62,112 bases of DNA, from assembly GCA_019119305.1 (NCBI GenBank), contig DWXH01000035.1, positions 1-62,112 of the forward strand, given 5' to 3'. The stretch comes from Candidatus Alistipes merdigallinarum (GTDB taxonomy: Bacteria; Bacteroidota; Bacteroidia; Bacteroidales; Rikenellaceae). The position numbers and the translations under genes were made by a program. Of this stretch, positions 51,525-59,679 are shown one piece after another (the stretch's first letter is position 1; each line of letters starts with the position of its first letter). The notes under the pieces are model-generated. The model was not told the DNA's origin, made no database searches, and saw only the letters and a list, made by a program, of their open reading frames with translations.

Positions 51525-54290
51525 ATGGCAGCAAAGAAAAATACGACAAAACAACAAAAGGCCGAAGGAATAAGCGATACGAAGCGATGGATCTACGGAT
51601 TCGCATTGCTGTTCTTCGCTCTGTTCCTCACTATATCGGTCATCTCCTTCTTTTTTTCGTGGAAGGACGATCAAAACATCACATGGAGTCACCTCTTCGG
51701 CGGAGGAGATCCCGTATTGGGAGAAGCTGAAAACTGGGGAGGAAAGTTAGGGGCTCTTTTGGCCCGTCTGCTGGTAGCCGACGGATTCGGACTTTTCGGC
51801 TTATGTATCCCGATCGTTCTGATCATTCTGTCGTTGCGCATCATGAGATTCCGTCCCACGCTGCTGCGCAAATCGGTCCGACTGACGCTGATTCTGATGA
51901 TTCTCGGCTCTTTGACTTTAGGGTTATTGTTCAAAGGATATTGGGAAGTTTTCGGGACTGGATTGGGCGGACGGCACGGAATCGAAATATCGGAATGGCT
52001 GGTTTCGATACTGGGAACTTTCGGCACCGGATTGTTGCTGTTGCTCTCGATCATATTGTATGCGATCTATATTAATCGGAATACGATCTCATTGATTAAC
52101 CGTGTTGGGAAAGGACTCGTCGACAACAGCAAAAAAGTCGGAGAAAAGGTCGGAGAGGCTGTCTCTTCGACAGCCGCCGAACTTATCGGCAACCACGACA
52201 AATCCACGTCTGAACCTCAAAACGACAAAACACCCAAACCTACGACGCCCCACAAAGGACTCCAACAGGAAGAGGAAGATGAAGATCCGTTTATCGTCCG
52301 GAACGGATCGGATGATGATCCCCCGCTTTATCCGGGCGAGTTGATCGACGATAACGGATTTACCATTGTCGATCGCTCTCGAGTTCCTTCGTTCAAGGAA
52401 GAAGATCCAACCGCACCTGTTCGGAAAGGGAAAGTCGAAGTAGACGACGCAGGTTTTGTCATTACGGATTTGAATGCACCGACACCGACACCCGATCCCG
52501 TCGAAGACGAAAACGGATTTGTCATCCAGTATGCCAATGGAGACGAACAAGATGCGGTCCCTTCGAAACCGGCCCCGAACGTACAACCGGAATACCGCCC
52601 GGAACCGGCACCAATGGATCCGGGACAAAATAGTGTACCGGTTCCCCACCCCGAAAACGCTTTCGTAGCATCTGTCCCCGAAGGCATGCAGATCGAGGAG
52701 CGGAATGACCTGCAACTCGAACGGTTGCCCGAGGACCAAAGTCTGAGCGACGACCAGATCGAAAGCACGCTATATGACCCGACTTTGGAGCTCTCTACTT
52801 ACCAGCGTCCCCCGATCGAACTGCTTGAAGACCACAGTGTCGAAGTGAGCGTTTCGAGTGAGGAGTTGGTCGAAAACCGGAACCGCATCAAGGAGACACT
52901 TGAAAATTTCGGAATCAAAACAATCAATATCAAGGCGACGGTAGGTCCGACGGTTACACTGTACGAGATCGTTCAGGCTCCGGGTGTCCGCATCTCGAAA
53001 ATCAAGAACCTGGAAGACGACATAGCCCAGAGCCTTGCCGCATTGGGTATCCGAATTATTGCCCCGATCCCCGGGAAAGGAACGATCGGTATTGAAGTCC
53101 CCAACAAGGATAAAAAGATCGTCTCGATGTGTTCGGTCATCAAATCAACCAAATTTCAGGAGTCAACTTACGATATTCCGGTCGTCTTGGGGAAAACGAT
53201 TCAGAACGAGACTTTCGTCATCGATTTGGCCAAGATGCCCCACCTATTAGTTGCCGGAGCTACGGGACAAGGAAAATCGGTCGGGTTGAACGCCATCATC
53301 ACCTCTCTGCTCTACAAAAAGCATCCGGCCGAACTCAAGTTGGTTCTGATCGATCCCAAAAAGGTCGAGCTGACCCTCTATTCGAAGCTCGAACGGCACT
53401 TTTTGGCTAAAATGCCGGGTGAAGAGGAGGCGATCATCACCGATACGCACAAGGTGATCTATACGCTCAATTCTCTTTGCACCGAAATGGACGAACGTTA
53501 CAATCTGTTGCGGGCAGCTGAGGTCCGCAAAATCACCGAGTATAACGACAAATTCGTCCACCGGAGGCTCAATCCGAACAAAGGGCATCGTTACCTGCCC
53601 TATATTGTGGTGATTATCGACGAGTTTGCCGACCTGATCATGACGGCAGGACGCGAAATCGAAACTCCGATCGCCCGTCTTGCGCAGTTGGCCCGTGCCG
53701 TGGGAATCCATTTGGTCATCGCGACACAACGACCCACAACCAACATCATCACCGGCGTCATCAAAGCCAACTTCCCGGCACGTATCGCATTCCGTGTCAC
53801 CTCGATGGTCGACTCGCGGACCATTATCGACCAACCCGGAGCCAATCAGCTGATCGGACGCGGCGACATGCTGATTTCAACAGGCAACGACCTGATCCGT
53901 GTCCAGTGTGCGTTCGTGGACACCCCCGAAATCGAACGGATTACCGAATTCATCGCCAACCAGCGGGGCTACACGAGCGCCTATGAACTTCCGGAATATA
54001 CTCCGGAGAATGGAGATTCGTCAGGTGCCTCTGGAAGCAAATCGAATGACCTGTCGCAATTAGACAGCATGTTCGAAGAGGTGGCACGATTCGTCGTACA
54101 GAACCAGATGGGGTCGACCTCTTCCATCCAACGCCGTTTCTCGATCGGATACAACCGGGCAGGAAGGATCATGGACCAACTGGAGATGGCCGGTATCGTC
54201 GGTAAGGCCGAAGGAAGTAAGCCGAGAGAGGTCCTGATCCAGGACACGATGTCTTTAGAACACATTCTCTCGTCGCTCGACAGTTTATAA
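51525..54290 (+). CDS. ftsK: DNA translocase FtsK
   Basis: The 921-residue septal DNA pump has four N-terminal membrane helices (first WIYGFALLFFALFLTISVISFFF), then a long acidic, Pro-rich linker (about 215-420). The motor domain has Walker A GATGQGKSVGLN (Lys near 584) and VVIIDEFADLIM (Walker B). The C-terminal gamma domain (LDSMFEEVARFVVQNQMGSTSSIQRRFSIGYNRAGRIMDQLE) reads orienting sequences. It clears the chromosome from the division septum with XerCD. The length is typical of the phylum. Confidence 0.96.
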   Translation: MAAKKNTTKQQKAEGISDTKRWIYGFALLFFALFLTISVISFFFSWKDDQNITWSHLFGGGDPVLGEAENWGGKLGALLARLLVADGFGLFGLCIPIVLIILSLRIMRFRPTLLRKSVRLTLILMILGSLTLGLLFKGYWEVFGTGLGGRHGIEISEWLVSILGTFGTGLLLLLSIILYAIYINRNTISLINRVGKGLVDNSKKVGEKVGEAVSSTAAELIGNHDKSTSEPQNDKTPKPTTPHKGLQQEEEDEDPFIVRNGSDDDPPLYPGELIDDNGFTIVDRSRVPSFKEEDPTAPVRKGKVEVDDAGFVITDLNAPTPTPDPVEDENGFVIQYANGDEQDAVPSKPAPNVQPEYRPEPAPMDPGQNSVPVPHPENAFVASVPEGMQIEERNDLQLERLPEDQSLSDDQIESTLYDPTLELSTYQRPPIELLEDHSVEVSVSSEELVENRNRIKETLENFGIKTINIKATVGPTVTLYEIVQAPGVRISKIKNLEDDIAQSLAALGIRIIAPIPGKGTIGIEVPNKDKKIVSMCSVIKSTKFQESTYDIPVVLGKTIQNETFVIDLAKMPHLLVAGATGQGKSVGLNAIITSLLYKKHPAELKLVLIDPKKVELTLYSKLERHFLAKMPGEEEAIITDTHKVIYTLNSLCTEMDERYNLLRAAEVRKITEYNDKFVHRRLNPNKGHRYLPYIVVIIDEFADLIMTAGREIETPIARLAQLARAVGIHLVIATQRPTTNIITGVIKANFPARIAFRVTSMVDSRTIIDQPGANQLIGRGDMLISTGNDLIRVQCAFVDTPEIERITEFIANQRGYTSAYELPEYTPENGDSSGASGSKSNDLSQLDSMFEEVARFVVQNQMGSTSSIQRRFSIGYNRAGRIMDQLEMAGIVGKAEGSKPREVLIQDTMSLEHILSSLDSL

Positions 54291-54305
54291 AAACACTTCA
54301 AAATA

Positions 54306-54326
54306 CGAATAGGCCTCCCCTATTCG
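54306..54326. repeat. 8-bp hairpin between ftsK and the LolA-like gene
   Basis: CGAATAGG, a 5-base loop, CCTATTCG form a compact perfect hairpin 16 bases after the ftsK stop. No T-run follows. It could weaken read-through or protect the upstream mRNA end. Confidence 0.4.
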
Positions 54327-54355
54327 TTATCTTCATAAAACAATTGATCGGAGAT

Positions 54356-54994
54356 ATGAAACGCAAACTATACTATCTCACCGCGCTTGTACTTTGCCTG
54401 ACGGCCGCAAGTCTGCACGCACAGGACCGGGGAACAGCCGTCGTCGAAGCCCTTGCCAAAAAGATGACCGGCTATAAAAACTATCGGATCGAATTTACGG
54501 CCGACATGGAGAATGAATTTTCGGATCTTCCCGGAAAGATCATCGTAGGCGGAGCCTGCTATCGGGTCGAGATCAACGATTACGAGGTCTATTGCGACGG
54601 TAAGAATCTCTACACCTACAACACGAATGAGGACGAGGTAACGATTGAACAGGCCGACCCGGCCGATCCCTCCCCTCTGACCAATCCCGCCCGTTTTTTC
54701 CAGTCGGGGATGAAGGATTTTCGATGCGTTTATAAAGGAACCGGCGTTATAGACGGCAAAACGGTCGAACGCATCGAATTGATCCCCACAAAACAGCAAG
54801 CCGGAGGTTGCCAATCGATTCTACTCGCTTTAGACCAGAATGCGTTACCCGTTTCTATCGAATACCGGACAGAAGGGGCGGCCCCGATCTCCATTGCCAT
54901 AAAGAAAGTCGTACCGCTCACAGAGCTCCCCTCCGATACGTTCGTATTCAATCGGAAAGCACATCCCGAAGTAGAAGTCATCGATTTCAGATAA
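54356..54994 (+). CDS. LolA-like outer-membrane lipoprotein carrier
   Basis: The 212-residue periplasmic protein has a signal peptide (RKLYYLTALVLCLTAASLHAQ) and the LolA-like beta-sheet pattern: MTGYKNYRIEFTADMEN, GKIIVGGACYRVEINDYEVYCDGKNLYTYN and DEVTIEQADP. The later part has VERIELIPTKQ and LPSDTFVFNRKAHPEVEVIDFR. LolA carries lipoproteins to the outer membrane. Start 54356 gives the signal peptide directly; 54344 would add four residues. The position after ftsK is common in Bacteroidetes. It converges with the AlkD-like gene. Confidence 0.8.
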   Translation: MKRKLYYLTALVLCLTAASLHAQDRGTAVVEALAKKMTGYKNYRIEFTADMENEFSDLPGKIIVGGACYRVEINDYEVYCDGKNLYTYNTNEDEVTIEQADPADPSPLTNPARFFQSGMKDFRCVYKGTGVIDGKTVERIELIPTKQQAGGCQSILLALDQNALPVSIEYRTEGAAPISIAIKKVVPLTELPSDTFVFNRKAHPEVEVIDFR

Positions 54995-55014
54995 CCGATG
55001 TATCCATTTTTAAT

Positions 55015-55695
55015 TTATTCCAAATACTTCAGTTGCCACTCCAGCTCCGAGGAGAGGGTTCTTATAGCCGCATCATCAGCCGACGCATAAATAGCGACGA
55101 TCTTCTGTACCCGATCCCGATACGAAGGGAAAATTTTAGCTAACTTGAGAAAAAGAGTCACGATTCCTCGTGCCACATTGCAATCCAGATCCACACTATC
55201 TCCTGCAATCCGATCGGCTGCATCAAAAATGGCCTCAATCCAGTCCTTTTCGCTTTGAGGGGTAACGACAGCCGCCGCCGTCAACAAACCCGCATAACAT
55301 TTCATCGTAGAGCCGGACTCGATCCATTCGGCCGCAACCGGTTCAGCTACCGAAGGGGAGACATACCGAAACAGGGCATACACCGCCTGCTCGACCTGCT
55401 CCGTATAGACGAAATCATCGGCCCACCGGCGCATCTGCTCGGCATCGACCTGTTGCGGATCATCAATCCACGCCGCAGCAAATTTCAATTCCCGGACCTG
55501 CTGTTTATAGAGAAGCTGGGCCAAAGAGTGATTGGGGGCATACTCTTTCGCTATGTCGCGGATCGTAATTAAAGACACCCCATAATTGAGCGGATAGTTC
55601 ACCCCGCATTGCCGCATCGTCTCGACTACCGCACCGTTCATCTCTTTTCGCAAACGGCCCAGCAGACGGATCATTAATGCCGTATCATCCATCAC
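55015..55695 (-). CDS. AlkD-like HEAT-repeat protein (DNA alkylation repair family)
   Basis: The 226-residue all-helical protein fits the AlkD-like HEAT-repeat family: RLRKEMNGAVVETMRQCGVNYPLNYGVSLITIRDIAKEYAPNHSLAQLL and VRELKFAAAWIDDPQQVD. AlkD glycosylases remove N3/N7-alkylated purines, but many members in this phylum are shortened and of unknown activity. The start may be Met2 (55692). It follows the DUF4831 gene by 9 bases, so they share an operon. A DNA glycosylase role is inferred only from the family. Confidence 0.7.
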   Translation of the reverse strand: MMDDTALMIRLLGRLRKEMNGAVVETMRQCGVNYPLNYGVSLITIRDIAKEYAPNHSLAQLLYKQQVRELKFAAAWIDDPQQVDAEQMRRWADDFVYTEQVEQAVYALFRYVSPSVAEPVAAEWIESGSTMKCYAGLLTAAAVVTPQSEKDWIEAIFDAADRIAGDSVDLDCNVARGIVTLFLKLAKIFPSYRDRVQKIVAIYASADDAAIRTLSSELEWQLKYLE

Positions 55696-55704
55696 CCGTA
55701 TATA

Positions 55705-56739
55705 CTATTTTACTGCCGATACAGGTATCTGTACGATTACACCGAACTGATATATAGGCATTCGTTCGGTAGTGATTTCCCGATTACCATCCGTCAACCG
55801 GCAATTCACCATATCGGCAATCCGATAGTAGACAGAACCTTTGGTATCCTTACCTTTCTGGCCCACCCAAGGAGAATTGGCTGTTTTCCCTTCCGGGTTG
55901 AGCTCCAACGTAATGGGACGTCCCGAAAGATCGGACGCAGGCAACAGACCTCCATTCTCAGAAAAACGGCATACCACTACCGTATTCTCTCCAGCCTGAG
56001 GAATCACACTGAACTCCTCGACCACGCGCTGCCGATACTGCTTGCCCAAAAACAGCGACAGATACTCTTGCTCCAAACGGTCGATCTCATCCAAGGCAGC
56101 TTTCAAACCACCTCCAAACACATTCTCGCCCGCTTCTCCGGTAACCAGATCAATCCGGTGCCGGCGCAACGAAAAGATCATTTCAGCCGCTTCTGAAGCC
56201 AAAGTCTCAAGGCTTTTGTTCAGGGTACTCTGCTTATCTACCGGTACCTGAAGAAAAGCCGTATCACATGTCAAATAAGATACAACATCCACTTTATCCC
56301 CCTTCGGCCCGGGTTTTATAGGCCTCGCCGGAGCCAACTCGAAGGCCGGTATAGCCCCTTCCAACGGAGGCGCCATCAATCCTTCGGGAGTCGAAACATA
56401 CAGGCCGGCCGGACCTTTATCGGGATTTTCAAGAGCATACACCTCTGCCGGATCAGCCTCCTGACAGCTCGTTATCGTTGCCTGTTTTATCGAAAAAACG
56501 CTCTTATCGGACAAAGGAGCCATGACCCCCAACAACTTCTGAGCAAACCGTGCATAAGGGCCGACCTTTACGCACTCCTTTTCGGCTTCAACTCTTACTT
56601 TTACCACCGTTTGGGGCAGAGCATAGGCCACCGAATTGGGATTAGACAAATTATCCGTTTTATAAGCTTTGACTTGCGCCGATAGCCCTCCGGCTATACA
56701 AACCGTGAGCACTGAAGTTACGATCAGTTTTTTCATCAT
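55705..56739 (-). CDS. DUF4831 exported protein
   Basis: The 344-residue protein has a signal peptide (KKLIVTSVLTVCIAGGLSAQ) and the DUF4831 pattern: YALPQTVVKVRVEAEKECVKVGPYARFAQKLLGV, then EAAEMIFSLRRHRIDLVTGEAGENVFGGGLKAALDEIDRLEQEYLSLFLG and a YRIADMVNCRLTDGN segment near the end. The family is common and conserved in Bacteroidetes but has no known function. A -7 element lies at 56781-56788 on the minus strand. Confidence 0.85.
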   Translation of the reverse strand: MMKKLIVTSVLTVCIAGGLSAQVKAYKTDNLSNPNSVAYALPQTVVKVRVEAEKECVKVGPYARFAQKLLGVMAPLSDKSVFSIKQATITSCQEADPAEVYALENPDKGPAGLYVSTPEGLMAPPLEGAIPAFELAPARPIKPGPKGDKVDVVSYLTCDTAFLQVPVDKQSTLNKSLETLASEAAEMIFSLRRHRIDLVTGEAGENVFGGGLKAALDEIDRLEQEYLSLFLGKQYRQRVVEEFSVIPQAGENTVVVCRFSENGGLLPASDLSGRPITLELNPEGKTANSPWVGQKGKDTKGSVYYRIADMVNCRLTDGNREITTERMPIYQFGVIVQIPVSAVK

Positions 56740-56780
56740 TCACTGTTATTAATTTCATTCGTCGTCCATCGACCTGAAAC

Positions 56781-56788
56781 AAAGTTAC
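56781..56788 (-). promoter_or_regulatory. -7 element (TAACTTTG, minus strand) for the DUF4831-AlkD-like unit
   Basis: CAAAGTTA on the plus strand. It lies 42 bases before the DUF4831 ATG. No well-placed -33 box was found. Confidence 0.45.
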
Positions 56789-56809
56789 ACTATATTTCGG
56801 AACTTCCGA

Positions 56810-57532
56810 TTATATTTTCAAATAAAAATCGCCGACAAGTTCTTTATAAGCTACCGAATAATCGGACGATCCGTCTTCGATCAACGTCAAAGTCTCCACG
56901 CACAATCGTTCAGGTTCCGCAACGAATTCCGCCAGAACACGCAGTGGCCCTTTCCCAACACGAGTAATTACATCGGTCCGTCGAGCAGGGAATAGACCAT
57001 TGTTCGCAGCCTCCATGACGAATTCCCGATATGTTTCTACCGGCAAAACAACCGCAAACCGTCCTGTTTTGCACAATAATTTTGCCACACCTCTCAATAG
57101 TTCGTTGTATGGCAACGCGTCTGCATGCCGTGCCCAATTACGCCTCTCGTCTGCCGCCCGTAACGAGTCAACAAAATAGGGCGGATTTGAAACAATCCGT
57201 TCATAACTTTCTGCTTCGGCTCGGCTACAAAATTCAGAAAACGAACATGCATACAACTCGATACGATCGGACCACACAGAGTTTCTGAAATTTTCCGCAG
57301 CATCCGTACAACTCTCCGGATCGATCTCCACCGCATCGATTCGCGCCCACGGATTCCGCTGGGCCGCCATGAGAGCGATCAATCCGGTCCCCGCACCAAC
57401 ATCCAAAACCCGAAAAGCCCCAATGCCCACGTCGAACCATGCGCCCAGCAAAACTCCATCCGTCCCTACCTTCATCGCCGAACGCCCCTGCCGGATCTCG
57501 AACTGTTTAAATACAAAAGAATCGGTTGTCAT
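56810..57532 (-). CDS. trmN6: tRNA1(Val) (adenine(37)-N6)-methyltransferase
   Basis: The 240-residue Rossmann-fold methyltransferase (YfiC type) begins FVFKQFEIRQGRSAMKVGTDGVLLGAWFDV, the family signature. SAM binding is at RVLDVGAGTGLIALMAAQR, and the N6-adenine motif NPPY is at 116-119. It methylates A37 in tRNA1(Val). Related N6 methyltransferases share these motifs, but the N-terminal sequence is specific. It stands between the DUF4831 and FKBP units on the same strand. Confidence 0.88.
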   Translation of the reverse strand: MTTDSFVFKQFEIRQGRSAMKVGTDGVLLGAWFDVGIGAFRVLDVGAGTGLIALMAAQRNPWARIDAVEIDPESCTDAAENFRNSVWSDRIELYACSFSEFCSRAEAESYERIVSNPPYFVDSLRAADERRNWARHADALPYNELLRGVAKLLCKTGRFAVVLPVETYREFVMEAANNGLFPARRTDVITRVGKGPLRVLAEFVAEPERLCVETLTLIEDGSSDYSVAYKELVGDFYLKI

Positions 57533-57622
57533 TTTCTGTATCCTCGACGACCCTCGCCGTTAATAAAATCGAGGGGAAGAATAGATTTCCCTCCCCTCTC
57601 TCTTTTTCATGTGGATTATTCG

Positions 57623-59026
57623 CTATTTCAATATATATTGCTCGACATTGACCATACCTACCTGTCCAAGATAGACTGCCATATCTCCTTTAAACTCGAT
57701 CTGATCCCGGTAGATCGAAGGATTGTCTTGCAAATTGAGTTTATCTCGCATAGGGCCCTCGGGCAATTCAATAGCAATCACCTTCTCCGCTGTATCGGCC
57801 GTACGCGTATCGGCAATCAGAATATTGGTCTTCACATTAATCGTATCTGAATAAACCGCATCCGTCGCAACACTTGTCCCCTCCACGGCTCCGACAATAT
57901 ATCCTCGTACCCATACTCCTTGCTCAAGCTCTTTTTGCGCCTTAAATCCGGCAACATTATAGGGATGCAGATTCGTCCCCTCGCCATTGGGATGCAGCAC
58001 TTCGATCGTATATCGCAAAGGCGTATAGGGATTGATCCATGTCCCATCATCCGGAGTCTGTGCCGTACTGCCATATCCATACAACGACGTAAAGACCGTC
58101 TCCGCAGTTTCTCCGAATTTCATACCGACAATCGCCTTATAAAAACCTTGTATATAAGTCGTATCCGTTCCGTTAGTCGAAATTTTCAACGAATCGTACT
58201 TCGTCCCGATCGAGGTGTCGTAAATATTATACTTCTTCGCCGTATCGGCAATATTCGTATCGAAAATAAATCCATCCAAGAACCGTCCGACATAATAGAC
58301 GCACACCGTTGTATCATCCGATACCGTCAATGTGTCCTTCTTCCCCAATTCCAACGTCTGACGATATATATTTTTAGCGATTGTATCATCTACTCGTTTT
58401 CCCCAGTTATTATAGGCAAACTGCTGTACCTGTTCCGTTTCATACGAAACCGGATCGGGCACAATTTTCTTCAACTCCAGATCCATAATAATCGCCACAT
58501 CTCCTCCCACTGAAGTGGTTTGTCCTTCATATCCACCAGAAAACGATGCTCCATACGTACCGTAAGCCAAACTGGGCGGGATATATGCCCGAACAACATC
58601 TCCCTCATTCATCGTAGCCAATGCATCATATACACCTTCTATCACCCCAACTGTATCTGTTTTACTAAACTTCACAAATTCCGGCACATAATGGGTATAA
58701 TATTCGAACGATCCCATCAGACGAGCGGTCGCACTATCGCGCGACACAAAAATATTACCCGTATAAAGGGTCCGTCCCGTATAGTTCAACGATACCCAGT
58801 TTCCATCTACTGGTGGTTTAACGACAGAGCTGGTCGACGATGAGCTCAACTTCTTCACGTATACACCTGAAGAAAGCCGGGTCGCACCATCACCATACAT
58901 CTCCATCCACGTTTCGAACGCCAGTTTCCGTTTGGCTTCTATATCATCTTCGACCTTTTCTGCACAAGCCACTACCAAACAAGCTACAACGGCAATTACA
59001 GAAAAAAAGCGCAGTTTCCCTTTCAT
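57623..59026 (-). CDS. lipoprotein with two FKBP-type domains and a C-terminal OB-fold-like (DUF6359) domain
   Basis: The 467-residue lipoprotein has a signal ending VVACAEK (Cys21). The first FKBP-like domain (about 70-195) has NYTGRTLY and YDALATMNEGDVVRAYIPPSLAYG. The second (about 245-350) has CVYYVGRFLDGFIFDTNIADT and GFYKAIVGMKFGETAETVFTSLYGYG. The last 105 residues (WVRGYIVGAVEG, NILIADTR, VIAIELPEGPMRDKLNL, YLGQVGMVNVEQYIL) match the DUF6359 OB-fold type found in Bacteroidetes surface proteins. It probably folds secreted proteins at the outer membrane. It overlaps the next FKBP gene by four bases. Confidence 0.75.
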   Translation of the reverse strand: MKGKLRFFSVIAVVACLVVACAEKVEDDIEAKRKLAFETWMEMYGDGATRLSSGVYVKKLSSSSTSSVVKPPVDGNWVSLNYTGRTLYTGNIFVSRDSATARLMGSFEYYTHYVPEFVKFSKTDTVGVIEGVYDALATMNEGDVVRAYIPPSLAYGTYGASFSGGYEGQTTSVGGDVAIIMDLELKKIVPDPVSYETEQVQQFAYNNWGKRVDDTIAKNIYRQTLELGKKDTLTVSDDTTVCVYYVGRFLDGFIFDTNIADTAKKYNIYDTSIGTKYDSLKISTNGTDTTYIQGFYKAIVGMKFGETAETVFTSLYGYGSTAQTPDDGTWINPYTPLRYTIEVLHPNGEGTNLHPYNVAGFKAQKELEQGVWVRGYIVGAVEGTSVATDAVYSDTINVKTNILIADTRTADTAEKVIAIELPEGPMRDKLNLQDNPSIYRDQIEFKGDMAVYLGQVGMVNVEQYILK

Positions 59027-59559
59027 GGTTTTACTACATTATTAATTTTAACAGACCACACTGTCGGCTCGTCTGGTCCGACAGCCCCGACACTCACACC
59101 TCCATACGCTAAATCAGAGGTTACGAACAACAGCAATGAATCGTTCATTCTATTCCCGACCAAGCCGGATTCCACTCCTTTAAGCAACGGTGTATACCCT
59201 AACCTGATGCGACGAGGTGTCATGTCCCAATAAGAGGTATTAAGTGTCTCGCTATTGGAAGGCAGCCACCCTTCGACATTGGTATAAAACAGGGTTCCCA
59301 ACGGAGATCCGAAAGTATAGGCTGCAAAATTGAATGTTACCGAATCACCATATTCGATTACCGGATCATCCGTATAACCTTCTCGATCAGCATTAACGAC
59401 ATAACGATAGACTCCTCCTTCAACAGTATAACCTCCCTCCTGACGAGAAAGGTAACTTTCGAATGAGTCTCGTTGATCGATAAGAAAGTCTTCCTCCTTA
59501 CTACAACCAGCAAGGACGAAGACTCCGACTCCTATAATTATTTTCAGCAAACGATTCAC
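59023..59559 (-). CDS. FKBP-type peptidyl-prolyl isomerase-like lipoprotein
   Basis: The 178-residue lipoprotein has lipobox FVLAGC (Cys19). The FKBP-like core is diverged: VIEYGDSVTFNFAAYTFGSPLGTLFYTN, TPLLKGVESGLVGNRMNDSLLLFVTSDLAYGG and TVWSVKINNVV. Several aromatic active-site residues of FKBP12 are missing, so isomerase activity is uncertain. It starts the operon; its stop overlaps the larger FKBP lipoprotein start (ATGA). Such pairs occur near gliding or type IX secretion genes in other Bacteroidetes, but none is seen here. Confidence 0.75.
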   Translation of the reverse strand: MNRLLKIIIGVGVFVLAGCSKEEDFLIDQRDSFESYLSRQEGGYTVEGGVYRYVVNADREGYTDDPVIEYGDSVTFNFAAYTFGSPLGTLFYTNVEGWLPSNSETLNTSYWDMTPRRIRLGYTPLLKGVESGLVGNRMNDSLLLFVTSDLAYGGVSVGAVGPDEPTVWSVKINNVVKP

Positions 59560-59582
59560 GTTCGAAAAACCGAAATAGGGAA

Positions 59583-59612
59583 CAAAATTACAACTATTTT
59601 AACAAAAACAAA
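59583..59612 (-). promoter_or_regulatory. promoter of the FKBP lipoprotein pair
   Basis: On the minus strand TTTG (59612-59609), 18 bases, TAATTTTG (59590-59583), 24 bases before the first FKBP ATG. Confidence 0.7.
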
Positions 59613-59679
59613 AAGCCTGTTTTTATTCCCTCCTTAATTAGAACTTACGTACGGGAAAAATATTGTATGACCGATCCGA

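Noticed and set aside
57571-57597. GAGGGG/CCCCTC hairpin after the FKBP unit
   Set aside because: The stem is short and built from C/T-rich tracts with several alternative pairings and no U-tract, so it was not listed as a terminator.
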